Source: Lonicera japonica
Lineage: Eukaryota > Streptophyta > Magnoliopsida > Dipsacales > Caprifoliaceae
DNA length: 64,000 nt
Assembly (NCBI GenBank): GCA_021464415.1
Contig: CM038463.1
Coordinates: 682,001 to 746,000 of the forward strand
Direction: 5' to 3'
A program made the position numbers and the translations under genes. How positions within the stretch are numbered: position 1 is the first letter of the stretch; the number at the start of each line of letters is the position of its first letter. The notes beneath the pieces were generated by a model. It was not told the origin of the DNA and did not search any database. It saw nothing but the letters and a program-made list of their open reading frames with translations. This document shows, in pieces, positions 1 through 12,000 of the stretch.

Positions 1-2350
1 CTTTAAACCGACATAGCAACAGGCGCCTGTTGGACATCAACAAGCTCCTGTCCAACAATGAATACAAAATGCCCCAAGGCCAACCCCTAACACTTGCTTG
101 TTACCCAATGAACAAGCGCATGTTCACTTAAATTTCACAAAACCCATGTTTTCACACATAATCACCATTTATAATAATTTTCACACCAAGCAAGGTAATT
201 AGAACAAAATTTCATTAACATAAACATAGGGTGTTACATATATATTGCCTCAGTTATTAATATGGAAATTTATGTACGAAAATATACGTAGGGATAATTG
301 GAATTATTGGCTGGTTCATAATGAACATAAAAGATTAATAATTAAATTGTAAGTATAAGCATGTATTATAAGATGTGCATTAGAATGTGAGAGCATGAGC
401 GGATTCCATAATATATTAATACGTAAAGTGGTATACTAAGTGACTTACGTTATAAACTATGCTTGGTAAGGACAAGGTGACTAGTATCATAATACACTAG
501 AATTAAAGGAAAAATTAACTAATATCATAGCATGATGAACCCTAGGAAGCTAGTGACCGGAATAAATTATTCTAGATCGTTAACCCCTATAAGTACATGA
601 AACCTTGTAACATAATGATTATGGAATGTAAGGGTGAGAATGACTAATTAAGTGGATAGCTTCTGATGTTTAGAATAGAAGTCCTAGTGGGGTCCAGCAC
701 GCATGTGTGTGTGTTATATTTGCACTACTTTCATATTACCGTATCTTACTACGATACTTATTTTTTATAAAATTTGTACGTGCCTTCGACTGCTAGTTTT
801 ATTATCATATGAAAACTTATATAGTTCCTACTGAGCCTGAATTTGGCTTATTCCCCTTTTCACCAGTCTTGCAGGTTAAACATCTTGGGTGGTGCATGGT
901 TTTCGTCTCTAGAAGCCTCTGATGTCCACAGACCATTTCCTAGTCCTTTATGAGAAGGACTATGTTGTATAAAAGTTTTTGGTCTTATGTATTACATATA
1001 AACTTTCATTTAAGAATCAAATTTTGGTTTTGATGTGTAAATAGTGTTTCAATTGAACTTGTATAAATAATTTAAACATGGAGTGTATTTTATGTCGTGA
1101 TTGGATGTGGAAATGTTTGGGATGAAAACAGTTTTAATTTTTATAGGTTGGTTTGTTAATTTTACGAACTCCATATGCTAAAATTTTCTAAAAGATATTT
1201 TTTAAAACAAGTTATATTCTATTTCTTACAACTTTTTATCGGTCATTAGTGTGCGATACCATGATTAACTGGGCCCCGAAGGTCTAATCCTCTTAACAGG
1301 ATTCGAGGGCATCACATACTCACATGAACTTTAAAACCATAGTTCTTATAATGAAGAACAAACCCTAAGTGGCCGGTGTTGGATTTCTCTCAAAACGATT
1401 AAAGTGTTTGATCTCTCTTTTAACTTAAAAAAGACTTTAAAAACCATGTGTTTTTGTCCCAAACCAATGGGGTTTATTTATCGGAAAAACTTGAGTCGAA
1501 AACCCTTCAGAATTAAGTTAAAAACGATCAAAATTGACTTTTACATCGCTTCATACCGATCTAGAAAAAACCCAAACCGGCTAGACTTTGGAAAAACATT
1601 AAAAAAAATTCAATTCCTTGGTAAAACCCACCATGTATCATCCTATCTATAAGTCTAGTCATACCAATGTTGTTTTATTCAATACCAGTTCACCATTTGG
1701 TTTTTCCCCACTTTTCGATTTTTTGCGATTTTGATTCTGTTTTGCTTCCAATTTGACACAAATTTATACGAGACCTCTTCAAATTTGTTTATAACATTGC
1801 AATAGAGATTTCCAATGATTTGTGTCGAGAAAATATGAATAAGACAAAAAAACAACGATAAAAGTTAGAAGCACAAGTTTAATTCAAAAAGCTTTTAGAT
1901 TCGATTTAAGTGCAATGCCACCCTTAGAATATGAATCAAACCAACTTATCTACTTACCTTTGATCTTTGATTATGAATATTGTATCCACTAAGAAGAAGC
2001 TCTGCTGACATCGCATCTTCAAATTTTTAATTAACGCAAATAATGATACAATGGAAAAAGTGTTTTTAACATCGGAAACAAGCTAACACAAATATAAACC
2101 TTTTAGATTTGTGGATGGAGTGGTAATGGTTTAGTGTATTAATTTGAGTTATTAATGTAAATGATGGTAATTATTAATTGGGTTATTAATTGTTAAACAT
2201 TGAAATAACTATACAAATGAGGTGTGCGTAAATAGAAAGAAAATATAATTAAATAATATGGAAGTTTAGGTTGGTGTAATTAGCGCTGCCTTTATTTATT
2301 ATCTTTATATATAACTAACTATTTATTCGCCTTGGATTTGATGTAACTCT
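1..2350. other. AT-rich upstream intergenic DNA, no gene recognised
   Basis: No open frame here resembles a known protein and no LTR pair, poly(A) tail with target duplication, or terminal inverted repeat could be recognised. The only longer frame (1404-1652) is low complexity and lysine-rich and looks like chance. The stretch may hold decayed repeat remnants, but nothing can be assigned. Confidence 0.5.
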
Positions 2351-2352
2351 TA

Positions 2353-3330
2353 GGGGGTGTATTCAATTTAGTTTATATAGGATTTTTTTGGATTTTTAAA
2401 GTTCATGTGTATTCAATTGAGATTTTAAAAGGTCTTTTAAAATCTTATGGTATTTAATTAGGATTTAAAAAAGTCTTTTAAAATCTTGTGGTATTCAAAA
2501 AAGATTAAAAATAGTCTTTTAAAATCTTATAGTATTCAAAAGTCAATAAACTTCGAAAGATTTTATAAATTTATAAATTTTGATCGTTTTGAGAGTACTT
2601 TTATGAATAACAAATACATCAACAAATCTTCTCTTCAAGTGAAAGATTTCACGTGGATTTCTCTTCCATCTTTCTCCTAAACACTGTATTATTTCTTCTT
2701 CGTCTCTATAATCTTATTAAACCTTCCACTCCATTCTCTCTATCTAAAACCTCTTCTTCTCCTAAACCTTATGTATATTATTTCTTCTTTGTCTTTATAA
2801 TCTATTTAAACCCCTCGAGTCCATTCACTCTATCTAAATCCTATTTTTCTTCTTATACTGCTACTTTTAAACTTTTAATTATCTAATTAATCATCTTCTT
2901 CTGAAACTATAGAGATGTCGGCCCCTTGATTTTTTGCCTCCCCTTTTATGAATTTTTTGAGACAAAAGATGAAAATTGAATAAAAAGGGAAAAAAAACCC
3001 AACCCCTGGGTTTTTAAATTCGTTTAAACCATTTGAAGAGGGTTCATAATTTGCATATTACCTCAAACCATGTTTGGCAAACTATGTATGGATTTATTAA
3101 AATATGTTAAACTCTATATAAATTTTAAATAATCTATGGATTTAGAAGAATACACGAATTTTAAAAAGTCCATTATTTTTTTTAAAATCAGAATTGACTA
3201 TACCCTCCTTAGACTCTATAAGATTTTATTTTTTTGGACTTTTAAAGTCCATGTGTATTCAGATAAGATTTTAGAAAGTCTATTAATATCTTTATGTAGT
3301 TAATTAGAGTATATTCAATGCAAATATAAA
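2353..3330. repeat. AT-rich MITE-like repeat with reiterated submotifs
   Basis: The block opens with a G-rich end followed by GTGTATTCAAT and then repeats a motif of the kind TCTTTTAAAATCTTATGGTATT several times (about 2420-2545). Related pieces return near 3145-3330, partly inverted: GAATACACGAATTTTAAAAAG near 3149 against AAAGTTCATGTGTATTC near 2395. Long AT-rich inverted or foldback repeats starting this way are common plant MITEs. The exact ends and target duplication were not identified, so the class is inference. Confidence 0.4.
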
Positions 3331-5410
3331 TAATGATCATGAAGGTGATGTGACAAAAAGAGGGGAATGCATTGTAAGGGTGACCCTCTACATCTAGAGT
3401 GTCTCCTAGACAATGTTTAGATGACACGTCATCATTTTCACTTTAATATTTTATTTTTTTTAATTTTAAAATATTTTAACTTTTAATTTATAATTCTCTA
3501 TTCAATAAAAATTATATTGTTAAAAGTATTCGCCAAGATTTATTAAATAAGATTCATATTCCTTATAATTTTTTATTAAATGTTTTGATGAATAATGTCA
3601 ATATCAATTTTATTGACACCACCATTGGAGATGATTTTTTTAAACTTACTCTTTAAAAAGATTTTCGGTGCCACGTAGGAACCACAACTTTAGACATGGT
3701 TACATGTCCATGTTGTTGGTAGATTCTATTTATGTTAGTATTAAAGACGCTCATAGGGTTTTAAAATATTATTCTAAACCTTAACGTATTCACAACTCTA
3801 ATGATTTTGAATGATTTTACTTATTGATGGATTGTGATGGATTTTAGGGTTCTTGTATAAATACCAAATCCACTTAGATATCTTCTTTTTTACTAAAAGA
3901 GTTCGTGTCTCTTTCCAGGTTTTCTCTCAACCCTCTCATTTCTCTTATTCTCAAAACCCTAGGTACTCTTAACCCTCTCCTCCCTTTTCCTTTTAAAACT
4001 CTAGATACTCCATTTTGTGACGAATGCAAGGTTCACTTTTCACTTTTTCACAATTTAATTGTCTCTACATTTTTTTATAATGTGTTACTTTAAAGTTGTA
4101 ATTATTTTTATTATTATTATCAATTGTTTTTATTAATCTTTTATTGTTATTTATTTTATTTTATTTAATTGGACGATTTTTGTCCATTGACCACATATAT
4201 TATACAAATTGCCTTTACCTTAATAGTACTCATGTTTGAAAACAGGGGAACCAAAATTCACAAGGCTAGGGTTTCTAGATATGGAGCTCTGTTTCTCAAC
4301 CATTGGAAAAAAGTTCATGGTGGTTGCCAGTGCCGTTTGCTGATAGGTTTGTGGCATGCTTGCAAAAGACATTGAACTATGCATTAGAGGAGGGTAAAAA
4401 ATAGAGGTGCCTTTAAGAACACGTGTTAATATGTGATAGACATTGATTTGGCACTGATCTTATACTTATTTGTTTAATTAATGGATTTGAATGAAGAGCA
4501 AATGATTTAGTGGAGAGAGAGAGAAAATAGGCTCAAATTTTGATGTCACACAAATAATAATCCCAAACAAAAGAAATCCCAAATTTTCCTTTTATTATTG
4601 TCACGTGGATTAAAACCCATCCTTTTCAATATAGCGTTTCATTAGCGATAGTCACCTAAGAACTGTGGCACAGAGAAATATAAAACTAGATTTAGATTTA
4701 AAACTTCATTATATATACAAATATACACATCTCTCTCGTAGTGCCGGCGCAAAGGGCTACTATGTTATAATTAATAAATGAGGGTGAATTGTAAGATGGT
4801 TGGTATTTATAACATGGGGATTTTTGGGCATTCGAGCTTAAATTACGGTTAGCTAAAGGTTTGAGTTGTCTTTGGACGGAAACTATTTTCGGTCTAAAAT
4901 GAGGACCAAAAATGCTACAATATTTTAAATTTTAAGTATCAAAATTAATTATAGCAAAATTAGTAAGGGCGAGAGTCCAAATAACCCAATGTATCAATAG
5001 CCGATCAAAAAATTGAGCAGTCACGTGTAAAGACGGGAGTAAGTTGGAAAAAGTCAAATAATGAAGCGCTCTCTCTCTTTTTTTCCTTGTAGCCTAGGCG
5101 CCGTCGGGTAAAAGGGAAAACTTGGGGAAGGTGGCCGTGTTGTCGGTTGAAGATTGTCTTGCAATAATAATAATAAATCCATTGCTGCACCGCCTTTACG
5201 GTTTATTGTTGGGTTGGTTTGGTAGCGTGCAAAGAAATCGGTTTCTTTGGGTTCTTGTAATTTTCACATATCCCATGAATTTTGGCATTAGCAATATTTT
5301 TTCTTGAGCAGAGCAGAAAAGCATTACTTACAATATTTGATTGATTTGAGTTGATAAAAAAAAGGTAGGTAACAATAGTGGCGGCGGCGGCCGCGGTGGT
5401 TGGGGGAGGA
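3331..5410. other. 5' flank of COQ8, promoter region not resolved
   Basis: No convincing coding region. This is the sequence directly upstream of the first COQ8 ATG at 5411, so promoter and 5' UTR must lie here or be interrupted by an upstream intron. No TATA box or initiator could be chosen with confidence. A G-rich segment with the in-frame stop TAG at 5366-5368 precedes the coding exon. A GTG-initiated extension from 5378 (11 extra residues, alanine-rich) is not used here because plant nuclear genes start at ATG. Confidence 0.4.
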
Positions 5411-6057
5411 ATGGCATGGTTGAAGGAGGCAGGGAGGGTGGGGAATGGGTTGTGTCTTGTTGCAAAGGAGGCAATGCGACAGGCGTCTCCACAAGAAAGG
5501 GAAGTGCAATCCGTTATAAAGACAGCTCTATTGACCGCCACCGATATAACCGGACTCACCAAAGGCAGGATTCATCCTTTATCTATTCCACCTACTTTTC
5601 CTCCTCCTCCTAGGTCTACTAATATTAACAACAACAATAATAGAGATAGAGATAGAGATAGAGATAGAGATAGTGTTGTTCATTTCGCCCATGACCATGA
5701 TCAAGGGCTTGGTTTCCCCTCCAACAACATCTCTTCTTCCTTGGATTCCTCCTCCACAAAGAGTACCCAAGGGGAAGTCAAGGTGGATTATCCTGGAGGA
5801 GGAGGAGGAGGAGGAGGAGGAGGAGGAGGACGTTCTTCCACTACTACTGGCAATGATTCACAAGCGGACTCCGTTCAGATTACTTTTCCTCTGGATGCCA
5901 ATGCTGCTGCCGTCGTTACTGCTGCAGCAACAGTAACATCGGCCACTGCTACTAGTGCTTCTCTTCCTCAGACGCCAGCCCTGCCATTGGTAAAGAAAGA
6001 GAAGAGAAGGCCAAGGGAGAGAAGAGTTCCCTCTACCCCTTTCTCCAGAGCTATTGG
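5411..6057 (+). CDS. COQ8: COQ8 exon 1 (N-terminal targeting region and linker)
   Basis: Encodes residues 1-215 plus two bases of codon 216. The first ATG gives a start [20 protein letters not shown], basic and amphipathic. The rest is low complexity: an Asn run, Arg-Asp pairs, twelve glycines and Ala/Thr-rich stretches, then a basic segment near the exon end. The donor GG|GTTAGT at 6058 gives a phase-2 junction that rebuilds a Gly codon with exon 2. The open frame reads 25 nt past the donor to a stop at 6080-6082, which would remove the kinase domain, so splicing at 6058 is preferred. Confidence 0.88.
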
Positions 6058-9000
6058 GTTAGTTAGTTACTCCTCCCACTAAAATTTATCCCCATTTCCA
6101 TTGAAAGGTTTTAGTAATGCATTATGACCGACAGTCAGTAAGCTTATTATAAGTATCAGTGTCCTCTCCTCCTATTTTTGTAACTTATGTACATCATGTA
6201 CGTGTATATATATATGTTGAAGGTTTGCTGGCTTAGGAGCTGGTCTTGCATGGGGGACACTCCAGGAATCTGCCAAGAGGCTTGTCTTTGGCACGCCCCC
6301 CAACTCTCAACCCAACCAGTCTGCTGTTTCCCCTTTCTTATCTGAAAAGAATGCAGAACGCCTGGCCCTTGCTTTATGTAGAATGCGTGGAGCAGCTCTC
6401 AAACTAGGCCAGATGTTGAGTATTCAAGACGAATCCCTTGTGCCTGCTCCGGTATTCCCCTTTCTCTCTTTCTTCTTCTCGGTTAATCTAGGCGCTCCTT
6501 TTCTCTAACTATCTCGGTTAAGCTCGCAGAGAACTCTTTTGGTTGGTGAATGCTGAAGTGTCTCATCGTTTAATCTAGGCACTCTTTCATCTGAACTTGT
6601 ACTAATCCTCAGTAACATTGTCAAAGCTACTTTTGTGCAACTACTAGACCGCTTGTATCCTGTAGTTGTAGCAATGACCAAAAGGCTGCTACACCAACTA
6701 AAAGATTAGTGCTAAACATACTAACAATTTGTACAATTTTTTTATACAAACTGACTCGGTAGTGAGTGAAAGAAAGTAAGATAGAGGACTACTCCATTGA
6801 TTCCTACTTTGAAATTAAACGTAGGGAAACAAGGGACGAAACAAGCAGAATCCTCTCAGAGGCCTACTCCCCCATCCTCTCAATGAAGGTTTTATTCTCG
6901 AACTTGAGGGGCATTAATAATATGCACACTCAAAGAATGCTATATAACAATTGCATTGCTCATAGACCTGATATCCTTTGCGTTGCTCAACCTATTGTAG
7001 AATTTGATGCCATTTCCCCTTTCTTTTGGATTTCTATTGGTGTGAACCTTATCTGCCTCAACCAAAGAGATAATCTCATCCCCAACATTTGGGTGTTTAA
7101 AGCTAATCACCTCAATTCCCCCACTGTTCTGGTGAATTCTGCTTAACATGCTACAGTGGAAGTTCAACATTTGCAGCACAACATTTTAGTTTCCCTTGTT
7201 TATGCCCACAATAATCCTATTCAAAGAAGATCCCTATGGATAGAATTCAATATCATTCATGCTTTTGGTGCTCCAAGGCTTGTGAAAGGAGACTAATAGT
7301 GTCCTTGGTGCTCATGAAAGAAGAGGGGGTAACCTTCCTAATGCCAGAGATTGTGCTGATTTCAAGAACATGAGTGACAGCTATGAGCTTATTCATATTG
7401 ATGCAATTGGTAATTTTTTCACATGGTCTAGAACTGGTTCTAGAGCATGGATGTCCGGCTTGATGGGCCATGTGCAATCATTCTTGGCTCAATTTATGGT
7501 CTTCCACCACTTGCACTGCCATGCCTAGAAGTGGTTCTGATCATTGTCCTCTTGTGTTCACTTCTACTAATCATAATTATGGGGGTCTCAAATCTTTCAA
7601 GTATATATCTGCCTGGTCCGCACATCCTGACTTCCTCAAAGTTGTTGCTGATTCTTGGGCAAAACCCACTCCCTTAGCCTGCCCTATCACCAGCTTTCAA
7701 GCTAAACTTAAAGTGCGTAAGCAGGATCTGAAGCTATGGAACTCCTACACTTGTGGTAACCTACATAGGAGAGTGATTGATGCCTCCCAGTCCCTTTCCT
7801 CTATTCAGTTGGAAATGGATACATCGGGGCATAATGACCAGGGAGCTCAACAAGAAACCAATGCTAATAGTGAACTGTTTGCTGCTCTTAGGGTGGAAGA
7901 GAAGTATTGGAAAGATAAAGCTAGAATCAAATGGTTGGCTGAAGGAGATAGAAACACAAACTTCTTTCACAGGATTGCTAAGCACAGAACCAACACCACC
8001 AAGATTAACTCTCTTTCTCATAATGGCAGTACCATCACTGACCCAACTCTTCTGTATCAGCACATTGTTGACTACCTTCAGAATATATAGAACTCTCCAA
8101 ATGCTATAGTGAACAACGTTTTTGTTGAAGCCCACATCCCTCACTTGGTCACGGATATGGATAATGCCAAATTAACTCAAATCCCCATTTTTGCTGAGGT
8201 TAAAGCCACTGTCTTTAGCATGGATGCCACTTCAGCTCCTGGCCCTGATGGCTTTGGTGGTTTCTTTTATAAAACTGCTTGGGACATCATTGTATTGCAT
8301 GTTTACAAGGCAGTAGTAGCCTTTTTCCAGTTGAACTGGCTCCCACATGGATTCAATTCTAACTTTGTTGCCTTAATCCCTCAAAAGCCCTTCAGCCAAT
8401 TGCATTTCCATTAACAGGCCAATTGCCATGGCCAATTTCATTTTAAAATCATCCCAAAGATTTTGGCTGATTGGATTGTTGATATAGGCATATAGCTGCC
8501 AGAATTCTCTCTCCTTCTCAACATACCTTTATCAAAGGCAGGAAAATCCGAAATGCTATTGGGCTGACATGTGAATGCTTCATCTCTTGAATTATAAAAG
8601 CTATGGGGGTAATGTAGGCTTGAAGATTGACATCTCTAAAGCATTTGATACTTTTGACAGGACCTTCCTTCTTAGAGTGCTCACCCAGTTTGGATTCAAT
8701 CAAACCTTCACAAAGTGGATCACCACTCTCCTCCACTCTGCTAGTCTCTCCATTTTGGTCAATGGCACTCCCTATGCCTTTTTCAATTGCTGCAGGGGGG
8801 TCAGACAAGGGGATCCCTTAAGCCCTATCCTCTTTTGTTTGGCTCAAGATGCTCCCAGTAAAAGTATTTCCAACCTTCAAAGCAATGGTTCCATTATTCC
8901 CAGTATCTCTCCACATGGCATCACCTGACCCACCCACGTTTTCTATGCTGATGACATAATGCTATTTTGTAGGGGTACTAAAAGGTGCCTTAAGTCTGTC

Positions 9001-12000
9001 ATTGAACTGTTTGATCAATATAGTGCCATTTCAGGTCAATTCATGAACAGAAACAAAAGTAAAGCGATCATTAGCAAATATGCTGCTCCAAGGATTACTA
9101 CAATCTCTCAATCTCTGGGCATGCTGCCCATTAATGGAGCATTTGATTATTTGGGTGTTCCGATATTCAGAGTTCCTAAAAGAACTCAACTTCAAAGTGC
9201 TACTGATAATTGGAAGGATGGCACAGCAAGCTTTTCTCTCTTGCAGGTAGGGCTGAGCTTATTAAGTCAGTCATTCACCCAATGCTTCTACATTCCTTTA
9301 TGCTGTACATATGGCCCAAGTCTCGGCTCAAACAACTGAATTTTTGGATAAGGAACTTTATGTGGAAAGGAGACATCAACTTTTCTAAGCCAGTCACTGC
9401 TGCATGGAGCACAATTTGCACCCCCAAAGAAGCTGGAGGGTTGGGTATTAGGGACCTTCATTCCCTCAACAAGGCAACCATCTTGAAATCCACATGGAAA
9501 GCAATGAGTGTACCCTCTCAATGGTATGATTTCATCAAATGCGGGTTTCTTACTGTGGGCACTCAATCCAAAGCCTCCTATAGAACTTCATCTATATGGA
9601 CAGGCTTCAAGCAGGCCCTTAGTGTAATCTACGGTAACTATCAATAGCTTATCCACAATGGTGCTGATATAGACTTTTATGATGGCAACCGGTTGGGTAA
9701 CCCTATTTTTTAAACTACTAGCCACATTCAAAGCATGCCTAGAGGGGTTAGAGTTTCCCATATTTTTCAGGATGGCAAATGGAGAACCCCCCCCCCCCCC
9801 ACAGCTTTCTCATTCTTTTCATGCCCTTTCAACCACCATTTCCTCCATTCATCTTCCCACCATCCTATCAAGGATCAAATTATTTGGTCTCGCTCTATTA
9901 ATGGCGACCTAACCTTTTTCCAAGCCTTCTCTTTCTTCTCCAATAGTCGCATTGCCAACTGGACCAAATCCGTTTGGTCTGTTTTCATACCCACCAGAAT
10001 CTCTTGCTTTGCTTGGCAATTGCTTCACAACAAAGTCCCCGCTCAAGTTATGCTCCAGCATAGGGGGCATTCCTTCCCTTCTGTTTTCTAAGATAAGCGG
10101 AAAAATATATTGTCTATTCATTAGAGAAACGATTACATATTTATATACATGAGACTCCTACTCACATAAGGAAACTATCCTACTGATTAGGATTCCTTAA
10201 TTATCTACATTCCTAATATATTATTTACAGCTTATAACACTCCCCCTAAAGCTGGAGCATAGATATTGATCATGCACAGCTTTTTACAAAGATAATCAAC
10301 CCGAATTCCGTTTAAGGCCTTCGTGAAGAGATCACCCAATTCTTCTCCAGTTTTCACATACCTTGTGGAAATTAAGTAGTTTTCACATACGCTGTGGAAA
10401 TTAAGCCTTGATGTACCTTCTCATTGACAAAATGGCAATTAATTTCAATATGTTTCGTTCGTTCATGACATATCCACATTATTTCACACACAGAATGGGC
10501 CATAGCTCTATATTCTGATTCTGCACTGGATTGTGACACAACATTTTGCTTCTTATTTTTCCATGAAACCAAATTTCTTCCAACAAAGACACAACAGCCT
10601 AATGTGGATCTTCTATCCACCTTGGAACCTGCCCAATCTGCATCTGAAAAACATTCAATACGAGTGTATCCATGATTAGCGTACATGATACCACGTCCAA
10701 ATGCTCCTTTCAAGTAACACAAAATTTGTTCTAACACTGCCCAATGGTGAACTGTTGGGGATGACATAAACTAGCTCATCACACTAATAAAGTAAGCAAC
10801 ATCCATAAGAGTCGCCGTAAGATAGTTTAACTTCCCCACCAATTTTCTATATTTCTCAGGATCCTTGAATAGTTTACCGTCTTTTGTCAACTGTACATTA
10901 GGAATCATCGGAGTAGGACACGGCTTTGCCCCCAACTTTTCTGTCTCAGTTAATAAGTCAAGAACATATTTCCTTTGAGATAGAAAAATACCCTTTTTAC
11001 TCCTTGTGACTTCGATACCCAAAAAGTCTTTAAGCGTCCCTAAGTCCTTTGTATGAAACTGAGCATGAAGGAAGGACTTAAGAGAAAAGATTGGCGGAGT
11101 AAATTTAGTTACTAATTTGCACCATCAATCACCATTAATAAAAGCATTCTTTATGTTTAGCTGATGCAAAGGCTAATGATAAGTAGCTGCCAAAGATATA
11201 AATAGCCTAATAGATGTTAATTTAGCAACAGGGAAAAAAGTATCAGAATAATCAACTCCATAAGTCTGAGCATAACCCTTATCAACAAGGCGGACTTTTA
11301 AATGAGCAACAGACCCATCAGGATTGACCTTGACGGTAAAGCATCCATTCTTGTCTAAAGCATCCATTTCCTTAATCATTGCATTACGCCATCCAGGATG
11401 TGATAGAGCCTCATTAACAGTTTTAAGAATAGATATAGAATCAAGAGATGTAATGAATGAACAAGAAGAAGGTGATAGATGATCAAAAGAGACACAAGAA
11501 GAAACATGATAGGTACATTGACGTTTACCTTTGCATAAAGCAATGGGAAAATCATCAATTGTCACTAAATCTGATGAAGAAGAAGCTGGTGAAGGACGTG
11601 GATTAGGAGGTCGTCTTTTGGAGTAGACTTGATGAATGGGAGGTTTGACTAGCACTAGTTCATCAACGGGTTCAGGAAACGTGATAGTATAAACTAACAA
11701 ATCATCATTTTCCCCCAGACTTTTGGAAGCGGAGGACGGAAAGTACGGTGTTTCTTCCAGAAAGGTAACATCAGCCGAGACAAGGTATTTATTTATACTA
11801 GGATAATAACATCTGTATCCTTTCTAAAGACGAGAATACCCCAGAAAAACACACTTCAAAGACTTGAGGTATAACTTAGTAACCTGTGGATGGACATTTC
11901 GAACAAAGCAAGTACTACTAAATATTCTGGGTTCAATAGAAACAATGATTTATTTAGAATGAGAAGACTATAAGTGTTGAAGATATTATAATTATTAGAT

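Larger units (their letters stand above)
6766..10081 (+). mobile_element. LINE-1, L1-type non-LTR retrotransposon with RNase H, 5' part
   Basis: A decayed plant L1-type LINE. The order is endonuclease (from 6883), reverse transcriptase (about 8109-9340, with YADD at about 8944-8955), then the zf-RVT region up to 10081. The coding sequence stops abruptly at the Copia-1 LTR and resumes in the same frame at 20484, one copy of the duplicated CCTTC (10077-10081, 20479-20483) being removed. It differs from the other LINEs here by an RNase H domain at the C-terminus. Several stops and frameshifts make it inactive. The 5' end is placed at the first LINE-like coding sequence. Confidence 0.85.

Noticed and set aside
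5378..5410. GTG-initiated extension of COQ8 exon 1
   Set aside because: Non-ATG start with an alanine run; the first ATG at 5411 gives a good targeting-like N-terminus.
5203..5562. Minus-strand open frame opposite COQ8 exon 1
   Set aside because: Antisense shadow of the GC-rich, repeat-rich first exon.
5673..5936. Second + strand frame inside COQ8 exon 1
   Set aside because: Out-of-frame reading of the GGA and CTN repeats.
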